NCBI GenBank assembly: GCA_923172585.1
Contig: OV298644.1
Coordinates: forward strand, 389,427 to 453,426
From: Haemophilus influenzae
Lineage (GTDB): Bacteria > Pseudomonadota > Gammaproteobacteria > Enterobacterales > Pasteurellaceae
Reading direction: 5' to 3'
Length of the DNA: 64,000 bases
Shown here: piece after piece, positions 12,463-21,731 of the stretch
Layout of the letters: every line of letters begins with the position of its first letter
Numbering within the stretch: the stretch's first letter is position 1
The notes under the pieces: generated by a model
Seen by the model: only the letters and a program-made list of their open reading frames with translations
Database searches by the model: none
What the model was told of the DNA's origin: nothing
Made by a program: the position numbers and the translations under genes

Positions 12463-12975
12463 AACATTGCCCATCTAAATCAGTTCAATTACATACAAGC
12501 AACAACCAATTGCGAAATTCACGGATAACTTGACAAATCGGAAATCAGATCTTTACCACGACGACACGCGATCTTGCGCTAATTTACACCAGCATCATCC
12601 AGTTTAAGCTGAATCATTAATTGATTAGCTAATTGAATATCATCTTCATCGAAACACGTCCTTTTTTACTGAAATGCCCCAACACCGCAACAGATCGCAT
12701 TGAAAAAACAAGACCAGACGTTTAGTTTTAAATTTAAAGATTATGAAATTCACACAACTTCTTCTTACATTCCTCTTGATTCAGGCAAAAGAACCCAAAA
12801 TAAGCCCTATGATCAAATCGCTAGAAAAAATCCACTCTTATTTCACAAAAATCATAATCAAACATCGACAAGTATTTATCAGACAATATTACTACATGAT
12901 TCCTACTGTTAAGAAAAAAATGCAGTTATTTATATCATATAATCGAATAAATTGACAAAGATTTAAAAATCTTAT
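12463..12975. other. Decayed stretch between hairpin and pyrE remnant
   Basis: No open gene. A minus-strand piece around 12580-12660 reads DDIQLANQLMIQLKLDDAG and may be coding debris of an unidentified gene. The overlapping open pieces at 12700-12955 look like chance frames in AT-rich DNA. Confidence 0.3.
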
Positions 12976-12979
12976 CGCT

Positions 12980-13590
12980 AAATTAAACATCACTAATTCC
13001 GATAGCACTTTTTGAAGCATATGGCTAATTATCACATCTATATCCGATAAAATGAACAGCAAATGAGCAAATTAATGATTAAGCACTATGTGCATTCATG
13101 ATAAATAACGTGCATGCCCTGAACCTTAATCAAGACTACGACGGCTAAATCATTTCTTACTGAATAGAGCCATCAATACCGCCGCAAGCTCCGCCTTATT
13201 TGCACTGATTAATTCCAAAAAATATGCAGCTAATCTGCACTGTAAAGTCGTCATCACATCATCGAAATGCATCCAATTACTTTACGTGTAAAAGCGGCTA
13301 CCAATTAAATTCCAGCACCTTAAATCAACGTGATCTGTAAATTTGATGCAGTCAAACTACAAAAGTTTATCAAAAACGATAAATAACGCTAACGGAAACT
13401 GACGTGCCATGAGTAGAATCTAAGTCACGTCAAAGCAACGCCCTAAAAAATACACCCAAAATCTAGCACTACTCGCATAAAATCGCCGCATCATGAACAA
13501 ATCTGCCGAAGTGCTAAAACTCCCGCACAAAAAACAAGCGTTGCAAATACGCCTCAATTGAATACATCGAATACTGCCGAATTTCTAAAC
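12980..13590 (-). pseudogene. pyrE: pyrE remnant: orotate phosphoribosyltransferase
   Basis: On the minus strand, ELISANKAELAAVLMAL (about 13165-13220) matches the PyrE segment after its PRPP-binding loop, and a DDV piece of that loop lies near 13255. All frames are broken. PyrE attaches ribose-5-phosphate to orotate in UMP synthesis. Placement next to rph fits the common pyrE-rph arrangement. The ends are estimates. Confidence 0.6.
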
Positions 13591-13654
13591 TTTTCGGCTT
13601 AAAGAAAATTCTTGATAAAACGCTGTTTTATAGTGCCTTTATTTAAATCCGAAT

Positions 13655-14392
13655 ATCAAACATGATGTTTATAAGCCTAGCGCTTCACGTCTGGCTAGAT
13701 GAAAATCTTGATTACAACCTTGTTTCGATAAATCATTAATAATGTTAATTAAGTTCATACATACCTAAATGGCGCCTTCGGCTGTTCCAGCTACATCAAT
13801 CAATCGACCATCTTCCATCATCACAACATTCATATTAGCAGCTGCAGCAGAATTGCAATCCATTCACAAATGCCCAGCAATCAACAATCCCTACAGAAAT
13901 TGCCGAAACTAGCCCTATGGAGATGGTTAACGCGATTTCAATTAAATTCGATCGCATGCACACAATGCGACTGCACGTACCAGTAATGGATGCAGTTCGC
14001 AATGTCAGCCGCCATCCGCTTGAATAACATCACAATCTAAAGTAATCGCACATCGACTTGCTTTAAAAGCTACCATCAATAAGCACCAAACAGTCGAAGC
14101 AATTAACAGCGTTGAATTTCCATTGTGCGTCCGCCTTGTTTACCTTTAGCCGCCTCACGTTGCATACGACTATGTGTTGAACGTGGCAACATTCCATATT
14201 CAGCCGTTACCCAACCTTGCCCTTGTCCTTTAAGAAACGTGGCACAGCATCTTCAACACTGCTGCAGTACAAAGCACTTTGGTGTCCCCAAATCATCAAA
14301 CAAGAACAACACCTTCAGCATGCTTGGTGTAGTTACGGGTAATTTTAATTTGGCGGGGTTGATTATTTTCTCGATTATTTGGACGCATAATT
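13655..14392 (-). pseudogene. rph: rph remnant: RNase PH
   Basis: The minus strand from ATG at 14392 reads [16 protein letters not shown], then [14 protein letters not shown] and [20 protein letters not shown] with shifts between them, then [12 protein letters not shown] (about 14130-14165), the RNase PH core. Further back, MNVVMMEDGRLI near 13805-13840 matches the C-terminal half. RNase PH trims tRNA 3' ends with phosphate. At least four frame changes are present. Damage stops near the start of this gene: the tRNA-Ala and gltX that follow are clean. Confidence 0.8.
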
Positions 14393-14525
14393 ATTCCTTG
14401 ATATGGTTTCGAACGATGTAATAAAAAAGCGCACTATTCTAGCACTTTAGTTTTTATTTTGGTTAAAAACTAATAAGTAATTATTATTAATAAAAAACAA
14501 GGTAAATAACAATGTTTTATTAATT

Positions 14526-14602
<77 letters not shown>

Positions 14603-14681
14603 TAAAAGACAGCGACATGATAAAATTTGACTATGTGGCTGTCAATACGATTTTATTATGCGTTTGTTATCCGATTAAATA

Positions 14682-16124
14682 TTAAGCGTTTTGTGCATGA
14701 ATAAAATCAATAGCGCGCTGAATACGTGCAAGTACGCGATCTCTGCCGATACCGACTAGGGTAACATCCATTGATGGCGATTGACCAGAACCTGTCACCG
14801 CGACACGTAATGGCATGCCAACTTTACCCATGCCCACCTCTAGTTCAGCAGCCGTTTGCTCAATGGCTTCGTGAATAGAATGTAAATCCCAGCTAGAAAG
14901 TGCGGTTAATTTTTCTTTCACTTTTGCAAGCGCTTCAGCAGCATTGCCTTTGAAATGTTTTTTCGCTGCGGCTTCATCAAAGGTTTCAAACTCTTCAAAG
15001 AAGTAGCGGCTTGACCTTGCCATTTCTTTTAAGGTTTTGCAACGTTCCGCAAGCATGGTGACTATTTCAGTTAATGCAGGACCATTGGTTGTATTAATGC
15101 CTTGATCTTTGTAATGCCATTCAAGGTGTTTAGCCACATATTCTGGCGGTAATTCACGGATATAATGTTGATTCAACCATTGTAATTTTTCGGTATTAAA
15201 TGCGCTAGCTGATTTGCTAACGTGATCTAATTCGAAATAGTTGATCATTTCTTCGCGACTGAAAATTTCTTGGTCGCCATGTCCCCAGCCTAAACGAACA
15301 AGATAGTTAATTAAAGCTTCTGGTAAGTAACCATCATCACGATATTGCATTACGCTTACTGCGCCATGTCGTTTAGAGAGTTTTTGACCATCATCGCCAT
15401 TAATCATAGAAACGTGTGCATAGGTTGGAATTGGGGCACCAATCGCTTTTAAAATGTTAATTTGGCGAGGCGTGTTGTTGATATGATCTTCGCCACGTAC
15501 AACATGTGTGATACCCATGTCCCAGTCATCTACAACTACACAGAAGTTATAAGTTGGAGAACCGTCTGTGCGACGAATAATAAGATCATCAAGCTCACTG
15601 TTGCTGATTTCAATACGGCCACGTACGGCATCATCAAATACTACTGAGCCTTCAGTTGGATTTTTAAAACGTACAACGTGGGGTTCATCAGGTGAATGGT
15701 TGTGATCGTGTAAGCAGTGACGGTCATAACGTGGTTTTTCTTTATTTTGTTCTTGAGTATGACGAAGTTCTTCTAAGTGTTCTTTAGTACAATAACAACG
15801 ATATGCTAAGCCTTGTTCAATCATTTCATCGATCACTTGGTTATAACGATCAAAGCGTTTAGTTTGGTAATAAGGGCCATGTTCCCATGGAAGATTTAAC
15901 CATTCCATGCCTTCAATAATGGCAGCAGTGGCTTCTGGTGTTGAACGCTCTAAATCAGTGTCTTCAATTCGTAATACAAATTCGCCGTTATTATGTTTTG
16001 CGTATAACCAAGAATAAAGTGCGGTACGTGCGCCACCTACATGTAAATAACCTGTAGGACTAGGAGCAAAACGAGTACGCACTTTTACATTTGGATCTAA
16101 ATTAAAAGGAGCATCTAGTTTCAT
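14682..16124 (-). CDS. gltX: Glutamyl-tRNA synthetase
   Basis: This 480-residue class I synthetase charges tRNA-Glu with glutamate in the cytoplasm. The HIGH-type motif is HVGG at residues 28-31 within [19 protein letters not shown]. The KMSKS-type loop is KLSKR at 248-252. A zinc-site set is visible (C110, C112, C137, H139). Length and motifs are normal for the bacterial enzyme and no lesion is seen. It is monocistronic, with tRNA-Ala downstream on the same strand and the tRNA-Val array divergent upstream. Uptake cores at 14898 and 16017 lie within the coding region. Confidence 0.98.
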   Translation of the reverse strand: MKLDAPFNLDPNVKVRTRFAPSPTGYLHVGGARTALYSWLYAKHNNGEFVLRIEDTDLERSTPEATAAIIEGMEWLNLPWEHGPYYQTKRFDRYNQVIDEMIEQGLAYRCYCTKEHLEELRHTQEQNKEKPRYDRHCLHDHNHSPDEPHVVRFKNPTEGSVVFDDAVRGRIEISNSELDDLIIRRTDGSPTYNFCVVVDDWDMGITHVVRGEDHINNTPRQINILKAIGAPIPTYAHVSMINGDDGQKLSKRHGAVSVMQYRDDGYLPEALINYLVRLGWGHGDQEIFSREEMINYFELDHVSKSASAFNTEKLQWLNQHYIRELPPEYVAKHLEWHYKDQGINTTNGPALTEIVTMLAERCKTLKEMARSSRYFFEEFETFDEAAAKKHFKGNAAEALAKVKEKLTALSSWDLHSIHEAIEQTAAELEVGMGKVGMPLRVAVTGSGQSPSMDVTLVGIGRDRVLARIQRAIDFIHAQNA

Positions 16125-16248
16125 TTTTATAACCTATCTTCAATAAAATATTAGTCGTTATTCTACTACGACTTGTTTGACTTCTAAATAAAAAAGCGGA
16201 TTTTATGCTTATTTTTACAACAATTAAACAAAATTTAATAAAAAGGTA

Positions 16249-16276
16249 TTGACTGAAAATGCATTCTCCCTATAAT
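16249..16276 (+). promoter_or_regulatory. Promoter of the tRNA-Val array
   Basis: TTGACT (16249-16254), 16-bp spacer, perfect TATAAT (16271-16276). The expected start is near 16283, about 12 bases before the first tRNA. This is the only strong promoter ahead of the four tRNAs. Confidence 0.8.
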
Positions 16277-16294
16277 GCCAACCCACAACATTAA

Positions 16295-16370
16295 GGGCGA
16301 TTAGCTCAGTTGGGAGAGCACCTCCCTTACAAGGAGGGGGTCACTGGTTCGAGACCGGTATCGCCCACCA
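16295..16370 (+). tRNA. tRNA-Val (anticodon TAC), copy 1
   Basis: GGGCGATTAGCTCAGTTGGG start, TTACA anticodon loop (TAC), GGTTCGAGACC T-arm, encoded CCA; 76 bases with a complete cloverleaf. It is the first of four identical copies in one array. Confidence 0.97.
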
Positions 16371-16413
16371 CTTCTCTAAAAAGTGTTCTTAATGTTACTA
16401 AGTTTGACCTAGT

Positions 16414-16489
16414 GGGCGATTAGCTCAGTTGGGAGAGCACCTCCCTTACAAGGAGGGGGTCACTGGTTCGAGACCGGTATCGCCCACCA
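16414..16489 (+). tRNA. tRNA-Val (anticodon TAC), copy 2
   Basis: Identical over 76 bases to copy 1, separated by 43 bases. The spacer shares CCACTT with the other spacers just after the tRNA. Confidence 0.97.
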
Positions 16490-16547
16490 CTTTTCTAAAG
16501 TGTCCTTTCCGCTCAAACTTTCCCTTTATATTTAAACGCTTTCTAGT

Positions 16548-16623
16548 GGGCGATTAGCTCAGTTGGGAGAGCACCTCCCTTACAAGGAGGGGGTCACTGG
16601 TTCGAGACCGGTATCGCCCACCA
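16548..16623 (+). tRNA. tRNA-Val (anticodon TAC), copy 3
   Basis: Identical to copy 1. It is followed by a CCACTTAAAAGTGTT segment that is repeated after copy 4, pointing to tandem duplication of a tRNA-plus-spacer unit. Confidence 0.97.
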
Positions 16624-16675
16624 CTTAAAAGTGTTTAAATAAACCGAAAATTTAAGGTTTTGCCTTAATATTATC

Positions 16676-16751
16676 GGGCGATTAGCTCAGTTGGGAGAGC
16701 ACCTCCCTTACAAGGAGGGGGTCACTGGTTCGAGACCGGTATCGCCCACCA
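16676..16751 (+). tRNA. tRNA-Val (anticodon TAC), copy 4
   Basis: Identical to copy 1. It is the last complete member of the array. The following spacer repeats the copy-3 spacer almost exactly for some 20 bases. Confidence 0.97.
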
Positions 16752-16828
16752 CTTAAAAGTGTTCAAATAAACCAAATAATTTTCTTTTCCCGTTCAATCC
16801 ATTACGTTTACGTGATAAAGTGCGCAGG

Positions 16829-16843
16829 CACTGGTTCGAGACC
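16829..16843 (+). repeat. tRNA-Val T-arm remnant
   Basis: CACTGGTTCGAGACC repeats 15 bases of the variable loop and T-arm of the upstream tRNAs without the rest of the gene. It is best read as the stub of a deleted fifth copy. Confidence 0.6.
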
Positions 16844-16878
16844 TAATTCCAAACTGTTTATATATCATAGGGAAAATT

Positions 16879-18539
16879 TATGATCCCTTATATTTTCTTA
16901 GCTTTATTCAAGAGTGCGGGCATTGTCATTTTTATTTTAAACTTTTATATATCGTAGGACAAATTTATTAGCTATTACGCTTTTTACTTTTTCATTTGGC
17001 GGCATGCTTATGGTTTACAGCCAATGGCATCGTGCTTTAAATTTTTCATCAGTGCTTTTTGTGGTACTGATGTTATTTCATCGTTTAAAAATTCATTAAT
17101 ACAAACAGCCTTTGTTAATTTCAGATTTCTTTCTTGTGGTGGATTGATGAAATTGGGAAACCTTAATTCATTATAAAGCTGCGTTGTTTGGCGTTATTGG
17201 GCTACTGGCGTTATTAGGTTATGCGATTTTTGGTTATAATGATGCCGAGTCTTTAGCGGTATTGGGTAACAGCATTGGGGCGTTATTGTTTATCGTTAGT
17301 TTTAGCTTGATGTGGCATTATTCTAAAAATCCAAGTGCGGTGCAAGTTTGGTTAGATTCTTTGCCCGATGATGGTCGTGATGTGTTTTTAAATTTACCAA
17401 TGTCGTGCCGCGGTATTTTTTTCAAGGTGCCAAATTTTGATGGCAATAGCCAAAATTTTATTGAAAAAATGACCGCACTTTCATTTGATACAAACAACCT
17501 ATCTGAAACAAAACCCGATATTGTTGTGACATTAATGGAATCCACGCTGAACCCTCATCAATTTGCTTTTAGTCAGCAATCTATTCCACCACTTTCCATG
17601 TTTGAGTCTCAAAGTGATACAGTATTTGCTTCGCCGTTGCGTGTACATACTTTTGCTGGTGCAACGTGGAAATCAGAATTTGCTTTTTTAGCTGGTGTAC
17701 ATTCAACCGATTTTGGCGCGTTAGCAAGTGGCGTTTTTTATTCTGTTGTACCGCACTTGCAATCAGGTTTAGTGAAAAATCTAAAAGCTCAAGGATATTT
17801 TTGTGTTGCCTTGTCGCCTTTTACAAAAGGTAATTACAATGCAAAATCCGCTTATGATCATTTTGGTTTTGATTTGATGTTACAGCCGCAAGATCTTGGT
17901 TATCCTGCACCTATCAGTAAAAATCTTTGGGATATTAGTAGTGAAGAAATGATGAAGTACACCCGAATGATTTTGGAAAAACAACATCCTGCGTTAGAAA
18001 ATGTAGATCAGCCGATGTTTGTTTATGTATTGACTATGCGTGAACATGGCCCATACGAATTGGGCATGGAAAATACATTTAATCTTCAAATGCCTAATTT
18101 AGGGGCTAAAAGTATTTCTGCATTGAATGACTATACTCAACGTATTGTCGCATTGAATGATGCGATTGAAGGAATAAATAACTATTTACATGAACGTAAA
18201 AAGCCTTTTGTGCTAGGGTATTTCGGCGATCACCAAGTGGCATTTGATAATGCTATCCCTCCGAAGAAAGGGGATTATGCACAGCCCGATTATGTGACGC
18301 AATTTGTTGTAAGAAGTAATTGTGCGAGTCAATTTAAGCAAGAACAAAAGTTTTTAGATCTTGCTTTTGCTGGAAGCGTCTTGATGAATGTAGCTGGATT
18401 ATCAGCAGAAGATGAATTTATGAAAGCGAATATGGCAATGTGCAAACTAAGTCACGGAAAATTAGAAGATTCTTCTGATATTCAGCTACTCAATGATTAT
18501 CGCCATTATTTATATCAAACATTGGCGATTGCCAGATAA
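16879..18539 (+). pseudogene. lpt6: LPS inner-core phosphoethanolamine transferase (lpt6-like), N-terminus broken
   Basis: The periplasmic sulfatase-fold domain is intact in an open frame from 17184 to 18539 (451 codons). It has DIVVTLMESTLNP, the putative nucleophile segment FAGATWKSEFAFLAGV, and the metal-site FGDHQVAFD. Upstream, hydrophobic membrane segments start at ATG 16879 (MIPYIFLALFKSAGIVIFIL) but meet TAG after 26 codons and change frame, with more stops near 17097 and 17146. The gene position matches H. influenzae HI0275, which I recall as lpt6, adding phosphoethanolamine to inner-core heptose. The first 100 or so residues, which anchor the enzyme in the membrane, cannot be made as written. 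Confidence 0.75.
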
Positions 18540-18558
18540 TTTTCTTATAGATCGAGCA

Positions 18559-19368
18559 TTATTGCTCGATCTGCTCGCCAATTTCATCTAAGGTTGAAGC
18601 TAATTGTGCACCAACTAATACCACAAGCCAACTTATTTGAATCCACAATAACATAATTGGTAAAGTTGCCATTGCACCGTAAATTAATTGATAAGAGGGA
18701 AAAGTGACGATATACCAAGTAAATGCTTGTTTACCAAGAGTGAAAAAAATCGCGGCAAGAAATGCACCGTAAGCTGAATGCTTAATTTTCACTTTTTTAT
18801 TCGGTACAACCGTATAAATAAGCGTAAAAATAAACCAAGTAAATAAAAAAGGCACAAAACTGAGCAATTTTAAGCCTAATGATAAATGTTCCGATTGCTC
18901 AAACATTATTTTAATATACGAACTAATCCCAATGCTCACGCCAATAATAAGTGGGCCAAGTGTCAAAATCATCCAATAAATCGCAAAAGAAGAAAGCGGA
19001 GAGCGAGATTGACTATTGTGCCAAATACTATTTAGTGTTCGGTCGATGTTATTAATTAGCATCAAGGCAACGGCAATTAAACTCACAATTCCCACCGCAC
19101 TCATTTTCTTTGAGTTTGATACAAATTGATCGATATATTCGCCCACCATATCACTCGCTGATGGTGCAAAATTAGTAAAAATCATTTCTTTTAATTCTCC
19201 CGTCACTTCATTGAATACAGGAAAAGCAGAGAAAATAGAAAAAATAACCATAACTAAAGGAACTATTGCTAACATTGTGCTATAAGTCAATGCACCAGCG
19301 ACTTGATTAAGTTTATTTTCTGAAAAACGTTTCCAAAATAATAATCCAAAATTTTTTAATGAAATCAT
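18559..19368 (-). CDS. YihY/Rbn-family inner-membrane protein
   Basis: This is a 269-residue protein of the YihY (UPF0761) family, once named RNase BN. It has about six hydrophobic segments, including [18 protein letters not shown] and [20 protein letters not shown]. Its molecular function is not settled; the RNase label is historical. ATG at 19368 is preferred over the longer frame because GGGGGA sits seven bases upstream. It overlaps the ychJ stop by four bases (ATGA), so the two are probably translationally coupled. Confidence 0.9.
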   Translation of the reverse strand: MISLKNFGLLFWKRFSENKLNQVAGALTYSTMLAIVPLVMVIFSIFSAFPVFNEVTGELKEMIFTNFAPSASDMVGEYIDQFVSNSKKMSAVGIVSLIAVALMLINNIDRTLNSIWHNSQSRSPLSSFAIYWMILTLGPLIIGVSIGISSYIKIMFEQSEHLSLGLKLLSFVPFLFTWFIFTLIYTVVPNKKVKIKHSAYGAFLAAIFFTLGKQAFTWYIVTFPSYQLIYGAMATLPIMLLWIQISWLVVLVGAQLASTLDEIGEQIEQ

Positions 19369-19847
19369 AGAAATCCCCCACAACAATGTTTAAATTTTTT
19401 ACCCGAACCACATACACAAGGTTGTTTCATTGTAGGCAAGGATACTGTCGGATCAACAAAATACCAACGGTTTTCAATTTTCACAAAAATTGACCGTTCT
19501 TGATGGGCTAGTTCTCACTCTTCGCCTTGAAAAATAGCTTTAAATTCCACCGCACTTTGAGTTTTTGTAAGGCTTTCCGTTTTTAGAATTTCTAATCCTA
19601 GCCACGTAGTATTGTCCGCCCATTCTTGCAATAATCTAGGCTCTAATAAAGTTTGTTGGCTTGGCACAGTTGTTACAACAATATAGGGAATATTTTTTAA
19701 CACATAAGCCGTATAACGTGAACGCATAAGTTGCTCTGCCGTTTCGGGAAATGCTTGTCTCAAATGAAATTTGCCACAACAATCTGCGTAATGATGACCA
19801 GATTGACATGGACAGTCCTCTGAAAGTGCGGTTGAAATTGCTGACAT
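19365..19847 (-). pseudogene. ychJ: YchJ-like SEC-C protein, interrupted by one stop
   Basis: The frame from 19847 encodes an N-terminal SEC-C zinc motif ([14 protein letters not shown], residues 13-26) and the YchJ core ([15 protein letters not shown]-like). An in-frame TGA falls at 19515-19517. Beyond it the same frame continues unbroken through [17 protein letters not shown] to a second SEC-C motif ([14 protein letters not shown]) and ends at 19365. Read through, the product is 160 residues, normal for YchJ. Only the TGA separates the halves. Function is unknown beyond likely metal binding. Confidence 0.85.
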
Positions 19848-19849
19848 AT

Positions 19850-20512
19850 TTATCCCTGTTGTTTGAATTTCGATATTTGCGATCGAATTGAGCGTTTAAA
19901 GGCTTCAGCTAATACTTCAATCTCTAATGCTGCATCTAATTCAGCTTCATTTTCGGGCGCAGATAACAAGCGATTTAAATGACGAATTGTTATTTGCGGA
20001 TAAGGACGGGCGAGTAATTTTAGTTCATCCTTTTGCTTAATTGTTCCTGTTTCAATAATACGAACATACCATCCACTAAGCCCAGTTTGATAAACAATAT
20101 CGCAAGTATCTTCGTTTTCCGTGTTTTTTGATAAACGCTCACAAGGTTTACGTGGTTGAGATACTTCTAAAATGGTTGAGCCGATTTGATAACGATCGCC
20201 AATACATACATTGTCTTCATTCAAGCCTGACACGACAAAATTTTCTCCGTATATCGCAGTATCCATATAAGAAAAATCTTTATTTAATAAAGTATTTAAT
20301 TCATTAAAAGAATCTGCCGACATAAAAAAGAGAGCTTTATCTACACCACCGTGATGTTTTTTTAAACCAACATCGTTTCCTTCCGCACCAAGAGAATGAA
20401 TTTTTACCGATGTCACAACTTTTTTACGAATCGCGCTTTCATACTGGCTTCCATCGGAAAAGGTTAGGGTTTCAACTTGCCCCACTTTTATAACTAAAAT
20501 TTTTGCATTCAT
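19850..20512 (-). CDS. yiiM: YiiM-like MOSC-domain protein
   Basis: This 220-residue protein has a MOSC domain over roughly residues 20-160. It includes [12 protein letters not shown], a FGENF-like YGENFVVSG, and the conserved cysteine in [11 protein letters not shown], plus a C-terminal 3-alpha domain. MOSC proteins bind molybdenum cofactor; YiiM of E. coli reduces N-hydroxylated bases such as 6-hydroxylaminopurine. The stop lies two bases before the ychJ start, so yiiM-ychJ-rbn is likely one transcript. The divergent upstream gene is udp. Confidence 0.92.
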   Translation of the reverse strand: MNAKILVIKVGQVETLTFSDGSQYESAIRKKVVTSVKIHSLGAEGNDVGLKKHHGGVDKALFFMSADSFNELNTLLNKDFSYMDTAIYGENFVVSGLNEDNVCIGDRYQIGSTILEVSQPRKPCERLSKNTENEDTCDIVYQTGLSGWYVRIIETGTIKQKDELKLLARPYPQITIRHLNRLLSAPENEAELDAALEIEVLAEAFKRSIRSQISKFKQQG

Positions 20513-20747
20513 TTTATTTTTCGCTTGTTCTAGAAAAAATTTACGTGGAATTATAACCGAAAACGTTTAACTTTTTGACCGCACTTCTTTTTTTACTTAT
20601 TATTCGTTATCAGAAAAACAAAAAAGAAATAATGAAAATGTTTGAAAGAGAAAAAAATTTTCTAAAAATATTTTATTTCTTTTCTTGAAAATAAGATTTT
20701 TCCTAAGGGCGAAATCATCACGTTCAATGATAATAAGGAGATTTATT

Positions 20748-21506
20748 ATGTCAGACGTATTTCACTTAAACCTCACTAAAGCACAACTTAAAGGCGCAAC
20801 ACTCGCTATTGTTCCTGGCGATCCTGCGCGTAGTGAGCGTATTGCGAAACAACTTGATAATCCAGAGTTTCTTGCAAGCACGCGTGAATTTACATCGTGG
20901 TTAGGTTATATCAATGGTCAGCCTATTGTTGTATGTTCTACGGGTATTGGTGGCCCATCAACATCAATTTGTGTGGAAGAACTTGCTCAACTTGGTGTTC
21001 GCACTTTCTTACGTATTGGCACAACGGGTGCAATTCAACCGCACATTAATGTAGGCGATGTTCTTATCACAACTGCTGCTGTTCGCTTAGATGGTGCAAG
21101 CCGTCATTTCGCACCATTAGAATATCCAGCTGTGGCAAACTTTGAATGTACAACCGCACTTTATAATGCCGCGAAAGCAAAAGGTATTGAGCCTTATGTA
21201 GGTGTAACCGTATCATCTGATACATTCTATCCAGGTCAAGAACGTTACGATACTTATAGTGGTAAAGTATATCGTAATTACCAAGGTTTGCTTAAACAAT
21301 GGCAAGATTTGAATGTAATGAATTACGAAATGGAATCTTCAACATTGTTTACTATGTGTAGCGCATTAGGTTTGCGTGCAGGGATGGTTGCAGGCGTGAT
21401 TGTAAACCGCACTCAACAAGAAATTCCAAATGAAGCAACAATAACACAAACGGAAGAAAAAGCTGTGTCTGTTGTGATCGCAGCTGCACAAGCGTTGTTA
21501 AGTTAA
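20748..21506 (+). CDS. udp: Uridine phosphorylase
   Basis: This 252-residue cytoplasmic enzyme cleaves uridine with phosphate to uracil and ribose-1-phosphate. The phosphate-binding [10 protein letters not shown] motif lies near residue 26, [17 protein letters not shown] at about 65-85, and the [10 protein letters not shown] ribose-binding segment at about 195. The start is ATG 20748 after AAGGAG with seven-base spacing; an in-frame ATG at 20685 lacks such a site and would add a non-conserved extension. A strong hairpin follows the gene. Confidence 0.97.
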   Translation: MSDVFHLNLTKAQLKGATLAIVPGDPARSERIAKQLDNPEFLASTREFTSWLGYINGQPIVVCSTGIGGPSTSICVEELAQLGVRTFLRIGTTGAIQPHINVGDVLITTAAVRLDGASRHFAPLEYPAVANFECTTALYNAAKAKGIEPYVGVTVSSDTFYPGQERYDTYSGKVYRNYQGLLKQWQDLNVMNYEMESSTLFTMCSALGLRAGMVAGVIVNRTQQEIPNEATITQTEEKAVSVVIAAAQALLS

Positions 21507-21544
21507 ATTAATATTTATTTGAAACAATAAAACTTTATTTTATT

Positions 21545-21595
21545 CTGCACCTTAATTAGATTTATTTTCTAACGAAGTAAGGTGCAGATTTTTTT
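21545..21595. terminator. Terminator between convergent udp and MHS transporter genes
   Basis: CTGCACCTTA (21545-21554) pairs with TAAGGTGCAG (21578-21587), followed by TTTTTTATT on the plus strand. It follows udp by about 40 bases. The minus strand has a weaker T-rich end. Confidence 0.75.
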
Positions 21596-21731
21596 ATTAA
21601 TAAACTGCGATCTTCTGATCAATTTAATCAAAGTAGTCTATTTACTTGTTGGCATTGAAACCTAAACTTGATATAAGTTCTAAATAAACTACTTCTAAAG
21701 GCTAAATAACCTAAAATATTTACGACTAAAA

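Noticed and set aside
7320-14400. Prophage or mobile-element region
   Set aside because: The jumbled frames first suggest foreign DNA, but plsY, narQ, murB, rpoH, pyrE and rph can be traced in native order; no integrase, transposase or phage structural gene is seen.
15462-15647. Open frame opposite gltX, and similar frames opposite menF, aspS, yebC and copA
   Set aside because: They are antisense shadows of well-supported genes, without ribosome sites or family matches.
16295-16751. CRISPR-like array
   Set aside because: The regularly spaced 76-base repeats are tRNA-Val genes with full cloverleaves.
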